The notes beneath the pieces are model-generated. The model was not told where the DNA came from. It saw only the letters and a program-made list of their open reading frames with translations, and did not search any database. Shown here in pieces: positions 18,501 to 27,467 of a stretch of 64,000 nucleotides of DNA. This DNA comes from Aerolutibacter ruishenii. Its GTDB lineage: Bacteria; Pseudomonadota; Gammaproteobacteria; Xanthomonadales; Xanthomonadaceae. The DNA is taken from positions 310,001 to 374,000 of the forward strand of contig NZ_VLKP01000001.1 in assembly GCF_007830115.1 (NCBI RefSeq), read 5' to 3'. A program made the position numbers and the translations under genes. How positions within the stretch are numbered: position 1 is the stretch's first letter; each line of letters begins with the position of its first letter.

Positions 18501-18971
18501 ATGGCACCCCACCGCCAGCTCGACCTGGACCGCTTCCTGCCCTACCGGCTTTCAGTGCTGTCCAACCGGATCAGCAGTTCGGTGGCGGAGATATATTCCG
18601 AGCACTTCCAGCTGACCATCACCGAGTGGCGGGTCATGGCCATCCTCGGCCGCTACCCGGACCTGTCGGCCAACGAGGTGGCGCAGCGCTCGGCGATGGA
18701 CAAGGTGGCGGTCAGCCGCGCGGTGGCACGGCTGATCGACGCCGGCCGCCTGACCCGCGGGATGCACGATGACGACCGCCGTCGTTCGGTGCTGCGGCTG
18801 TCGGCCGAAGGCATGCGCATCTACGACCAGATCGCGCCGCTGGCGCTGGATTTCGAGCGCCAGTTGCTGGGCGACATGACCGAGGAAGAGCGCGCCCTGC
18901 TGTTCCGCGTGCTCGACCGGCTGGACGAGCTGGAACTCAAGGTCGAGGCGGCCAAGACCATCCACGGCTGA
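18501..18971 (+). CDS. MarR-family transcriptional regulator
   Basis: A 156-residue winged-helix regulator. The HTH region is FQLTITEWRVMAILGRYP and LSANEVAQRSAMDKVAVSRAVARLIDAG, followed by the wing DDRRRSVLRLSAEG and a C-terminal dimerisation helix. MarR proteins bind short palindromes as dimers and release on binding small aromatic ligands. It is divergent from hppD-hmgA and probably controls them in response to tyrosine catabolites, with the dyad at 18465 as a candidate site. The ribosome site is weak. The regulatory target is inference from gene order. Confidence 0.92.
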   Translation: MAPHRQLDLDRFLPYRLSVLSNRISSSVAEIYSEHFQLTITEWRVMAILGRYPDLSANEVAQRSAMDKVAVSRAVARLIDAGRLTRGMHDDDRRRSVLRLSAEGMRIYDQIAPLALDFERQLLGDMTEEERALLFRVLDRLDELELKVEAAKTIHG

Positions 18972-19024
18972 CGTCCGCCGACGCGGCGCCTCGGGGGTCG
19001 TCGGCGGGACTCCGCACCAACAAA

Positions 19025-19047
19025 AACGGCGGCCCGAGGCCGCCGTT
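19025..19047 (-). terminator. Intrinsic terminator between marR and the peptide transporter
   Basis: A perfect 9-bp stem (19025-19033 with 19039-19047). On the minus strand it is followed by TTTTTG, so it best serves the peptide transporter gene that ends at 19112. On the plus strand it could also stop marR reads, but without T's. Confidence 0.85.
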
Positions 19048-19111
19048 CCCGTCCCTGCGCCCGACGGCGCCGGGGTGTGGACCGCCCGCGCATGGCGGGC
19101 GGTCTTGGGGC

Positions 19112-20620
19112 TTACTTCACCCCATGCATCAGGCGCTGGATCAGCGGCGCGATCAGGAACAGCACCACGCCGGCACCCATCAGGGCCCAGAAACCGAATG
19201 TGTAGCCGCCCAGCGCGGACGCGGTGGTCATGCCGCCTTCGCCGCTGACGTGGCCGGCGAACATGCCCGACAGGTTGTTGCCGATGCCGGTGGACAGGAA
19301 CCAGCCACCCATGCCCAGGCCGACCAGGCGCACCGGGGCCAGCTTGGTCACCATCGACAGGCCGATCGGCGACAGGCACAGCTCACCGATGGACTGGATC
19401 CAGTACACCGCGAACAGCGTCCAGAACGGGATCTTGTTGGTGGCCGGGTCCAGCAGGCTGGACAGGGCGAACATCAGCAGCAGGAACGCCAGGCCGTTGA
19501 AGATCAGGCCCAGGCCGAACTTGCGCGGGATGGACGGGTTGGCGCTGCCCAGCTTCACCCAGATCCACGCGATGATCGGGGCCAGGGTGATGATCGCCAC
19601 CGAGTTGACCGACTGGAACCACGCCGTCGGGAATTCCCAGCCGTTCAGGTTGCGGTCCACGATCTGGTCGGCGAGGAAGGTGAACGAGCTGCCGGCCTGC
19701 TCGAAGAACATCCAGAACAGGATGTTGAAGGCGAAGATCACCAGCATGGCGATGACCTTGTCGCGGGCCACCGCGCCGTTGCGGAAGCCTTCGACCAGCA
19801 GCATGCCGGCCAGGCCGATGAACAGGACGGTCAGGATGATCTGCAGCTTGGCCGAACCCATCGCCAGCAGCGAATACACCAGCGGGATCGCGGCCAGCGC
19901 ACCGAGCGCGACATAGGCCACGCGATGCTTGCCCGGCGCTTCCGCCGGGGGACGGCCGATGCCCTGCAGCTGGCGGCGGCCGAACCAGAACCACACCAGG
20001 CTGATCAGCATGCCGATGGCCGAGGCGATGAACACGATCTTGTACGCCGGCATGGCGTCGGTGCCGAACACCTTCTGCGCCAGCAGCTGGGTCAGGATCG
20101 GCGCGATGAACGCACCGGCGTTGATGCCCATGTAGAAGATGGTGAAGCCCGAGTCGCGGCGCTCGTCACCGGTCGTGTACAGCTTGCCGACCATCGTGGA
20201 GATGTTCGGCTTGAACAGGCCGTTGCCCACGACAATGGTGGCCAGGCCCAGGTTGAAGATCTGCTGGCTGGGCAGCGAGATCATGAACAGGCCCGCGGCC
20301 ATGAACACCGCGCCGAGCAGGATCGAGCGCTGGTAGCCGATGACCCGGTCGGCCACGTAACCGCCGAAGATCGCGCCGGCGTAAACCAGCGCCAGATAGG
20401 AGCCGTAGGTCAGGTTGGCCGACGCCTGGCCGGACGGGTCACCGCCATGGAACTGGGCGACGATGTACAGCACGAGTGCCCAGCGGATGCCGTAGAACGC
20501 AAAGCGCTCCCAGAACTCCGACATGAACAGCATCCACAGGGGCTTGGGATGGCCCAGGATCTGCGGGAACTGAGGAATGGGCGCTTCGTTGCCCTGGCTG
20601 GGTGCTGCGGCTCCGCTCAT
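19112..20620 (-). CDS. POT-family proton-dependent oligopeptide transporter
   Basis: A 502-residue inner-membrane symporter importing di- or tripeptides with protons. The first helix has the family motif EFWERFAFYGIRWALVLYI (ExxERF). The PTR2 signatures GGYVADRVIGYQRSILLGA and TIFYMGINAGAFIAPIL are present, and about fourteen hydrophobic helices are seen. It lies downstream of kynA on the same strand with a 197-base gap and has its own terminator. Import of peptides feeding the nearby tryptophan and tyrosine catabolic genes is a reasonable but untested idea. Confidence 0.94.
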   Translation of the reverse strand: MSGAAAPSQGNEAPIPQFPQILGHPKPLWMLFMSEFWERFAFYGIRWALVLYIVAQFHGGDPSGQASANLTYGSYLALVYAGAIFGGYVADRVIGYQRSILLGAVFMAAGLFMISLPSQQIFNLGLATIVVGNGLFKPNISTMVGKLYTTGDERRDSGFTIFYMGINAGAFIAPILTQLLAQKVFGTDAMPAYKIVFIASAIGMLISLVWFWFGRRQLQGIGRPPAEAPGKHRVAYVALGALAAIPLVYSLLAMGSAKLQIILTVLFIGLAGMLLVEGFRNGAVARDKVIAMLVIFAFNILFWMFFEQAGSSFTFLADQIVDRNLNGWEFPTAWFQSVNSVAIITLAPIIAWIWVKLGSANPSIPRKFGLGLIFNGLAFLLLMFALSSLLDPATNKIPFWTLFAVYWIQSIGELCLSPIGLSMVTKLAPVRLVGLGMGGWFLSTGIGNNLSGMFAGHVSGEGGMTTASALGGYTFGFWALMGAGVVLFLIAPLIQRLMHGVK

Positions 20621-20817
20621 GCGGGGTCCCCTGTATGGCTCAAAAAAGAAAGGTGCAGCCCGCGCGGAGGGCGCGGGACCCGGGAGATTTACCGGCTGTG
20701 GGCGGCTACGTCAAACCGGCGGCGCATTGCTGCGCCGCAGCATCCCGCGCGACCCTGCACAACGACGCATCACCCGCCGGGTGCGAAAGGCGCCGTGGAA
20801 AAGGTATCCCGCGCATC

Positions 20818-21699
20818 TCAGCCCGCCGGGGCGCCGTAGCCGTTCCCCGTGCCGATGGAGGTCCGCACTTCGAACAACTCCGGAAAGAAGGTCAGCTCCA
20901 GCGCCTGCTTGAGGAAGCCCACGCCGCTGGAGCCGCCGGTACCGCGCTTGAAGCCGATGATGCGCATCACGGTGCGCATGTGGCGGAAGCGCCACAGCTG
21001 GAACTGGCTCTCCAGGTCCACCAGGTCCTCGCATAGCGAGTACTCGCGCCAGTACGTGTCGGTGTCCTCGTAGATCCGCTCGAACACCGTGCGAAGCGCG
21101 GGGTCGGACACGTGCGGCTGGCTCCAGTCACGCTGCAGGTGGTGCGCGGGGATCGTATGGCCGAACCGCGACAGATACTGCAGGAAATGTTCGTACAGGC
21201 TCGGGGCGTTGAGCACCTCGGCCAGTCCGGCCTGCAGCCCGGCGTCATGGGCAAACACCTTGAGCATGGCGGCGTTCTTGTTGCCCATCAGGAACTCAAT
21301 GGTGCGGTACTGCAGCGACTGGAACCCCGACGACGGGCCGAGGATCGCGCGGAAGCCCATGTACTCCGAAGGCGTCAGCGTCTCCAGCACGGACCACTGC
21401 TCGGTCAGCTGGCGCATCACCAGCTTGCAGCGCGCCAGCACCTTGCGCGTCTGCCACACCTCGTCGCGGCCCAGGTGGGCAATGGCGGCGCGCAACTCAT
21501 GGATCATCAGCTTCATCCACAGCTCCGATGTCTGGTGCTGGATGATGAAGAGCATCTCGTCGTGGTGCGGGGGGCTGGACAGCGGCTCCTGCGCCGACAG
21601 CAGGCGCTCCAGGTGCAGGTATCCACCGTAGGTCATTCGCCCGGAAAGGTCGGTGTGGATGCCGGTTTCCAGTTCGCGCTGGTTCTTGTCGACGGTCAT
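20818..21699 (-). CDS. kynA: Tryptophan 2,3-dioxygenase
   Basis: A 293-residue haem enzyme opening the indole ring of tryptophan to N-formylkynurenine. The family blocks are [36 protein letters not shown] (substrate pocket), [18 protein letters not shown] and, near the C terminus, [20 protein letters not shown], which includes the haem-ligand histidine. The ATG at 21699 has GAGGCG seven bases upstream and starts a normal short N terminus; the frame runs 21 codons further. kynB, kynU or other kynurenine genes are not adjacent, so later steps are encoded elsewhere. Confidence 0.97.
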   Translation of the reverse strand: MTVDKNQRELETGIHTDLSGRMTYGGYLHLERLLSAQEPLSSPPHHDEMLFIIQHQTSELWMKLMIHELRAAIAHLGRDEVWQTRKVLARCKLVMRQLTEQWSVLETLTPSEYMGFRAILGPSSGFQSLQYRTIEFLMGNKNAAMLKVFAHDAGLQAGLAEVLNAPSLYEHFLQYLSRFGHTIPAHHLQRDWSQPHVSDPALRTVFERIYEDTDTYWREYSLCEDLVDLESQFQLWRFRHMRTVMRIIGFKRGTGGSSGVGFLKQALELTFFPELFEVRTSIGTGNGYGAPAG

Positions 21700-21860
21700 G
21701 GGGACGCCTCGGAATAGCCCATCAGCGTACCCCAGCACCGCGGGGATGGCGCAGCGCGGCATGCAATCGTCATCTTCCTGCCATACCGCACGGGCAGGCT
21801 GCCTGCACCTTCATGCCCGGCGCATGCATGCCAACCGCCGGCCGCCACCAGGGGAACACC

Positions 21861-24800
21861 ATGCACAACCAGATCAGCCGTCACGCGGCCGTGGCGCTGT
21901 CGCTCGCCATTCTCGCCTGCGCGGGAAGCGCACAGGCACAGGTGGTGATCAGCCAGATCTACGGCGGGGGCGGCAACGCCGGCGCCACCTACCGCAACGA
22001 CTTCATCGAGCTGCGCAACCTCGGCGCCGCGGCGGTCAACCTCAACGGCTGGAGCGTGCAGTACACCTCCTCCGCCGGGACCACCTGGAGCGGCCGGACC
22101 AACCTGACCGGCAGCATCGCGCCGGGCGGTTACTACCTGGTCCAGCAGGCGGCTGGCAGCGGTGGCACCGCCGCACTGCCCACTCCGGACACGACCGGCG
22201 GCATCGCCATGTCGTCAGCCAGCGGCAAGGTCGCGCTGGTGCGGTCCACCACCGCGCTCACCGGCGGCTGTCCGCTGGCCGATGCCAACCTCGAGGACTT
22301 CGTCGGCTTCGGCAGCTCGGCGAACTGCTTCAAGGGGGCGGCGCCCACCGGCACGCTGTCCAACACCACCGCCGCGCTGCGCAAGGGCGACGGCGCGACC
22401 AACAGCAACGACAACGCCGCCGACTTCGTGGTGGGCGCACCCGATCCGCGCAACAGCGGCAGCACGCCGCCACCTCCGCCGGAACCGGCGGTCGCGCTGA
22501 GCATCGCGCAGATCCAGGGCAATGGCCTGGCATCGCCGCACGCGGGCAAGCGCGTGGTGACCGAGGGCGTGGTCACCGGCATCCGCTTCAACAACGGCTT
22601 CTTCCTGCAAGGCGCCAATGACGACGGTGATGCCACCACCTCCAACGCGGTGTTCGTGTTCACCCGAAGCGCGCCGCCGGCAAGCGTGCGCGTGGGCCAC
22701 CGGGTGCGGGTAACGGGCAAGGTCGAGGAGTTCACGCCGTCCAATCCCAACCAGCTGAGCATCACCGAGATCACTTCGCCCGAGGTGGAGCTGCTGGCCA
22801 GCGGCATGGCCTTGCCGGCCGCGGTGGCACTGACCGCCGCCGACCTGGCGCCGCAGGCGCGGCCGGACACGCTGGAACGCCTGGAAGGCATGCGCGTCAG
22901 CGTCGCCCAGGCCGTGGTGGTCGGTGCCGCCGATGGCAGCATCAACGAACGCAATGCCACCTCCACCAGCAACGGCATCTTCCACGTGACCCTGCCGGAC
23001 GTGGCGCGACCGTTCCGCGAACCGGGCATCGGCGCGCTGGACGTGATCCCGATCCCCGCCGGCAAGAACCCGCCGCGCTTCGACACCAACCCCGAGCGCC
23101 TGAGGGTGAACAGCCGCGGCCAGGTCAATGCGACCCTGCTGGCGGTGGATGTCGGCGCCAAGGTCGGCGGACTGGTGGGCGTGCTGGATTACGTGTCCGG
23201 CACCTGGACGCTGCTGCCCGACCCGGCGAGCGAAGCCGTGCCGGCGCCGACGGTGGCCGGTGGTCGCATGCCCGAAGCGGTCAACGACGCCGACTATGAC
23301 GCGGTCACCGTGGCCGGCTTCAACCTGCTGCGCTTCTTCGACGAGGTCGCCGACAACAACGGCGCGGCGACCCTGACCGCCGCTGCGCTGGACAAGCGCT
23401 TGGCCAAGACCGCCGGTGCGATCTGCGATTACCTCAAGGCGCCGGACATCCTTGGCGTGGTCGAGGTGGAGAACCTGCGCGTGCTGGGCCTGCTGGCCGA
23501 GCGCATCAACACCGGCTGCGCGCGTGCGCCCGCCTACGTGCCGATGCTGGAAACGGGCAATGACGTGGGCGGGATCAACGTCGGCTTCCTGGTCAGCCAG
23601 CGCCTGGTCGGCGGTCAGCCGCGCGTGGTGGTCGAATCGCTGACCCAGTTCGGCAAGGGCACCACGCTCAGCAATCCGGACGGCAGCAGCGCCCTGCTCA
23701 ATGACCGGCCGCCGCTGGCGCTGCGCGCGCGCGTGCAGCAAGACAATGGCGCCCGCTTCGACGTGACGGTGATCAACAACCACCTGCGCTCGCTCAACGA
23801 CATCGACGACACCACGCCGGGCAGCGGCGGCTGGAGCACCGGCGGCGCGCGCGTGCGCGCCAAGCGCGGCGCCCAGGCGGCGTACCTGGCCGGGCTGGTG
23901 CAGTCGATGCAACAGGAGGATCCCAACCGCAACATCGTGCTGGTGGGTGATTTCAACGCCTTCGAGTTCAACGACGGCTACGTCGACGTGCTCGGCGTGA
24001 TCAAGGGCGAGGCCGCCGCCGAGGACCAGGTCATCTCGTACGTGGCCAGCCCGGTCACCGCGCCGCTGATCGACGGCTCGCAGCTGGTGGCCGACCCGGC
24101 CGCACGCTACTCGTACGTGTACGAAGGCAATGCGCAGTCGCTGGACCACGTACTGGTCAACGAGGCGCTGCTGCTGGGCGCGGGCAACCTGCGCGTGGAA
24201 CACGCACGCATCAACGCCGACTTCGGCGTGCACCACTACGGCGATGCCAGCGTGCCGCTGCGCGTGTCCGACCACGACCCGGTGCGCGTTGCGATCAGCG
24301 TGCCGTCGTTCCGCAGCGCCGACCTGTCGGTGAGCGTGGCGCAAGCCGCGTCGAGCGTGCACGTGGGTGACGACGCGGTGTTCAACGTGACCGTCGGCAA
24401 CGCGGGCCCCGGTGCTGCCGAGTTCGCCGCCATCGCTTTCGCGGTCGAAGGCGATGCGATGCCGGTGGTCGCACCGGCCGCGGGCTGGACCTGCGACGCG
24501 CCGGTGGCGCAGGCCGGCAACACCAGCGTGAGCTGCACCACGCCAGCGCTGGCCGTCGGCGGCACCGCGGCGTTCACGGTGCGCGTGACCGCGCCCGATG
24601 CACTGGGCGGCAAGCAGCTGCGCCTGGCCGTGGCCGTGCGTTCGCAGATCACCGATCCGGCCAACGCCGACAACCAGGCGGAAGCCTCGGTCGCGGTGGA
24701 AGCGCTGGCCGACCTCGCGGTCACCATCGACGACGGCAACACCTATCGCGTGCCGAAGAAGCTGCACTATGGCCACACGGTGCCGTTCGCTGTCGCCGTG

Positions 24801-25124
24801 GCCAATGCCGGCCCCGACGCGGCGTGGCAGCCGACGCTGCGCCTGCAGGGCGACGCGCCGGCCGCGAACGTCGCCCTGGAGGCACCGGCGGGCTGGACCT
24901 GCACCGTGGACGGCGACGACGTCCGCTTCACCGCGCAGTGCGCCTTCGCCGGCGCACTCGCCGCCGCCGATGCGGCGCGGATCATCGCTCGCGTGCTGGT
25001 GCCGGCGCGTCCGGACAGCACCGGCTTCCTGCATCTGCAGGCCGAGGTCGGCATGTCGACGCCGGAACGCCGCGCGATCGACAATACGGCGCAGTACGCC
25101 AACCGTATCGTCGGCGTACCCTGA
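21861..25124 (+). CDS. Secreted ExeM/NucH-type endonuclease with lamin-tail and DUF11-like domains
   Basis: A 1087-residue exported protein. A signal peptide ends near AGSAQA (about residue 25). A lamin-tail domain follows (about 28-160, with YGGGGNAGATYRNDFIEL), then an OB-fold region (about 210-360), an endonuclease/exonuclease/phosphatase domain (about 470-820, with VEVENL, INNHLRSLND, LVGDFNAFEF and SDHDPVRVAI) and two DUF11-like repeats at the C terminus, each starting with ADL. No sorting tail is obvious. It should cut extracellular DNA, giving phosphate or loosening biofilm. AGGGGA precedes the ATG at 21861. A strong terminator follows. Confidence 0.93.
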   Translation: MHNQISRHAAVALSLAILACAGSAQAQVVISQIYGGGGNAGATYRNDFIELRNLGAAAVNLNGWSVQYTSSAGTTWSGRTNLTGSIAPGGYYLVQQAAGSGGTAALPTPDTTGGIAMSSASGKVALVRSTTALTGGCPLADANLEDFVGFGSSANCFKGAAPTGTLSNTTAALRKGDGATNSNDNAADFVVGAPDPRNSGSTPPPPPEPAVALSIAQIQGNGLASPHAGKRVVTEGVVTGIRFNNGFFLQGANDDGDATTSNAVFVFTRSAPPASVRVGHRVRVTGKVEEFTPSNPNQLSITEITSPEVELLASGMALPAAVALTAADLAPQARPDTLERLEGMRVSVAQAVVVGAADGSINERNATSTSNGIFHVTLPDVARPFREPGIGALDVIPIPAGKNPPRFDTNPERLRVNSRGQVNATLLAVDVGAKVGGLVGVLDYVSGTWTLLPDPASEAVPAPTVAGGRMPEAVNDADYDAVTVAGFNLLRFFDEVADNNGAATLTAAALDKRLAKTAGAICDYLKAPDILGVVEVENLRVLGLLAERINTGCARAPAYVPMLETGNDVGGINVGFLVSQRLVGGQPRVVVESLTQFGKGTTLSNPDGSSALLNDRPPLALRARVQQDNGARFDVTVINNHLRSLNDIDDTTPGSGGWSTGGARVRAKRGAQAAYLAGLVQSMQQEDPNRNIVLVGDFNAFEFNDGYVDVLGVIKGEAAAEDQVISYVASPVTAPLIDGSQLVADPAARYSYVYEGNAQSLDHVLVNEALLLGAGNLRVEHARINADFGVHHYGDASVPLRVSDHDPVRVAISVPSFRSADLSVSVAQAASSVHVGDDAVFNVTVGNAGPGAAEFAAIAFAVEGDAMPVVAPAAGWTCDAPVAQAGNTSVSCTTPALAVGGTAAFTVRVTAPDALGGKQLRLAVAVRSQITDPANADNQAEASVAVEALADLAVTIDDGNTYRVPKKLHYGHTVPFAVAVANAGPDAAWQPTLRLQGDAPAANVALEAPAGWTCTVDGDDVRFTAQCAFAGALAAADAARIIARVLVPARPDSTGFLHLQAEVGMSTPERRAIDNTAQYANRIVGVP

Positions 25125-25163
25125 ACGCGACCAACGGCTGCTTCAATCACCCGGTAGCGAAGG

Positions 25164-25189
25164 AAGCGCGGCACATGCCGCGCTTTTTT
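25164..25189 (+). terminator. Intrinsic terminator after the ExeM-like gene
   Basis: A perfect 9-bp stem (25164-25172 with 25177-25185, ACAT loop) runs into TTTTTTCGTTTT. It lies 40 bases past the nuclease stop and isolates it from the dehydrogenase operon. Confidence 0.93.
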
Positions 25190-25278
25190 CGTTTTGTCAT
25201 GCCGCAGCGCGCAACGGCACTTTACGGTCGCCCGCCTATCATGTCCGGATCGATGATTCACCGGAGGAAGACCCCGCG

Positions 25279-26352
25279 ATGACGATCGCCGCTCGCTACG
25301 AGATCGAGTACCTGCAATACCTGGGGCCCGAAGGCGCCCTCGTCGCCGAGCCGCCCGCCGACCTGGCCGACCCCAAGGTGCTGCTGCCGCTGTTCAAGCA
25401 GATGCTGTTCGTGCGCACCTTCGACAGCAAGGCCATCGCCCTGCAGCGCACCGGCAAGCTGGGCACCTACGCCGCCTGCCTGGGCCACGAGGCCACCCAT
25501 GTGGGCATCGGCGCCTCGATGCAGCCCGACGACACCTTCGCCCCCAGCTACCGCGAATACGGCGCGCAGTTCATGCGCGGGGTGAAGCCGCGCGAGGTGC
25601 TGCTGTACTGGGGCGGCGACGAGCGCGGCAACGATTTCTCCGGGCCGAAGCAGGACTACCCGTGGTGCGTGCCGATCTCCACGCAGATGCTGTACTCGGC
25701 CGGCGCGGCGCTCAAGTTCAAGCTGCGCGGCGAGAAGAACATGGCGGTGGCGGTGTGCGGTGACGGCGGTTCGTCCAAGACCGACTTCTACGCCGCGGTG
25801 AACTCCGCCGGTGCGTACTCGCTGCCGCTGGTGCTGTGCGTGGTCAACAACGGCTGGGCCATCTCGGTGCCGCGCTCGGCGCAGACCGGCGCCGCCACGC
25901 TGGCGCAGAAGGGCCTGGCCGGCGGCCTGCACTGCCTGCAAGTGGACGGCAACGACATGATCGCGGTGCTGGAAGGCATGCGTCGCGCCAGCGAGCGCGC
26001 GCGCAGCGGCGAAGGCGGCAGCGTCATCGAATTCATGACCTACCGCCTGCACGACCACACCACCGCCGACGACGCACGTCGCTACCGCGACGAGGCCGAG
26101 GTCAAGGACGCGTGGAAGCGCGACCCGATGACCCGCCTGCGCACCTACCTCACCGCCAAGGGTGCGTGGAGCGAGGCCGAGGAAGCCGCGTGGATCGAGG
26201 AATGCGGCAAGCGCGTCGACGAGGAGATCAACGCCTACCTCAACACCCCGGTGCAGCCGGTGGAGGCGATGTTCGACTACCTGTACGCCGACATGCCCGA
26301 GGACGTGCGCAAGCAGCGCGCCGCCGCGCTTGCCCTGGAGGGACGCGCGTGA
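25279..26352 (+). CDS. pdhA: 2-oxo acid dehydrogenase E1 component, alpha subunit (pyruvate dehydrogenase type)
   Basis: A 357-residue thiamine-diphosphate subunit. With the beta subunit it decarboxylates a 2-oxo acid and passes the acyl group to the lipoyl arm of E2. The thiamine motif is visible as CGDGGSSKTDFYAAVN ... CVVNNGWAISVP, and the phosphorylation-loop-like YRLHDHTTADDARRYR is present. The sequence is of the branched-chain (BCKDH-like) E1 class, so pyruvate versus branched-chain 2-oxo acids cannot be settled from sequence. Homologues in this group are usually called pdhA. GGAGGAAG precedes the ATG. Its stop overlaps the next gene's GTG, so translation is coupled. Confidence 0.9.
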   Translation: MTIAARYEIEYLQYLGPEGALVAEPPADLADPKVLLPLFKQMLFVRTFDSKAIALQRTGKLGTYAACLGHEATHVGIGASMQPDDTFAPSYREYGAQFMRGVKPREVLLYWGGDERGNDFSGPKQDYPWCVPISTQMLYSAGAALKFKLRGEKNMAVAVCGDGGSSKTDFYAAVNSAGAYSLPLVLCVVNNGWAISVPRSAQTGAATLAQKGLAGGLHCLQVDGNDMIAVLEGMRRASERARSGEGGSVIEFMTYRLHDHTTADDARRYRDEAEVKDAWKRDPMTRLRTYLTAKGAWSEAEEAAWIEECGKRVDEEINAYLNTPVQPVEAMFDYLYADMPEDVRKQRAAALALEGRA

Positions 26353-27377
26353 ACCAGGCCCAGACCATGACCAAGATCGATCCCAACGCCAGCACCCCCG
26401 CCGCCATCACCCTGATCGAAGCCGTCACCCAGGCGCTTGCGTACGAGATGCGCGCCGACGACCGCGTGCTGGTGCTGGGCGAGGACGTGGGCGTCAACGG
26501 CGGCGTGTTCCGCGCCACCGCCGGCCTGCATGCGCAGTTCGGCAGCAGCCGCGTGCTGGACACCCCGCTGGACGAGACCACCATCGCCGGCCTGACCGTC
26601 GGCCTGGCCACGCAGGGCATGCGCCCGGTGGCCGAGGCGCAATTCGACGGCTTCATGTACCCGATGGTCGACCACATCGTCTGCCACGCCGCGCGCATGC
26701 GTTACCGCACCCGCGGCCGCCTGAGCTGCCCGATGGTGCTGCGCGTGCCGTGGGGCGGCGGCATCCGCGCGCCGGAGCACCACAGCGAGGCCAACGAAGC
26801 GATCTTCACCAACGTGCCGGGCCTGCGCGTGGTGATGCCGTCGTCGCCGCAGCGCGCCTACGGCATGCTGCTGGCCGCGATCCGCGACCCGGACCCGGTG
26901 ATCTACTTCGAGCCCAAGCGCATCTATCGCGCGTACAAGGAAATCGTGCCCGACGACGGCGAGGCATTGCCGCTGGACGTGTGCTACGTGCTGCGCGACG
27001 GCACCGACGTGACGCTGGTGACGTGGGGCGCGCAGGTGAAGGAATGCCTGGAGGCCGCCGACAGGCTGGCCGCCGAAGGCATCAGCGCCGAGGTCATCGA
27101 CGTGGCGACGCTGCGCCCGCTGGACTTCGACACCATCGCCGAATCGGTCAGCCGCACCGGCCGCTGCGTGATCGTGCACGAAGCGCCCAAGACCGCCGGT
27201 TTCGGCGCCGAGATCGCCGCCCGCCTGGCCGAGGAGTCGATGTACGACCTCGTCGCGCCGGTGGAGCGCGTGACCGGCTACGACACCCACATCCCCCTGT
27301 TCCGCCTGGAGATGAAGTACCTGCCCAGCGTGGACCGGATCGTGACCGCGGCCAGGCGCACCCTGGCGGCGAGCTGA
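26349..27377 (+). CDS. pdhB: 2-oxo acid dehydrogenase E1 component, beta subunit
   Basis: A 342-residue transketolase-like subunit that completes the thiamine site with the alpha subunit. It has ALAYEMRADDRVLVLGEDVGVNGGVFRAT, TPLDETTIAGLTVGLA, AQFDGFMYPMVDHIV and the C-terminal transketolase segment with DVATLRPLDFDTI and VHEAPKTAGFGAEIAARL. I choose the GTG at 26349, which overlaps the alpha stop by four bases and has GGAGGG upstream. The ATG at 26367 is an alternative with no good ribosome site. The E2 gene follows 90 bases later on the same strand. Confidence 0.93.
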   Translation: MNQAQTMTKIDPNASTPAAITLIEAVTQALAYEMRADDRVLVLGEDVGVNGGVFRATAGLHAQFGSSRVLDTPLDETTIAGLTVGLATQGMRPVAEAQFDGFMYPMVDHIVCHAARMRYRTRGRLSCPMVLRVPWGGGIRAPEHHSEANEAIFTNVPGLRVVMPSSPQRAYGMLLAAIRDPDPVIYFEPKRIYRAYKEIVPDDGEALPLDVCYVLRDGTDVTLVTWGAQVKECLEAADRLAAEGISAEVIDVATLRPLDFDTIAESVSRTGRCVIVHEAPKTAGFGAEIAARLAEESMYDLVAPVERVTGYDTHIPLFRLEMKYLPSVDRIVTAARRTLAAS

Positions 27378-27467
27378 CGCACGCCGACCCCATCGGACCC
27401 GCGCACATGGGCACGCGGGCCGCACCCGATAGACCGCGGACGCCACGGCGTCCAACGAGGATCCAGC

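Noticed and set aside
22215-25034. A very long open frame antisense to the secreted nuclease
   Set aside because: High-GC coding DNA often leaves the opposite strand open. The translation is rich in Arg/His/Gly without domains, while the plus-strand frame has a signal peptide and nuclease motifs.
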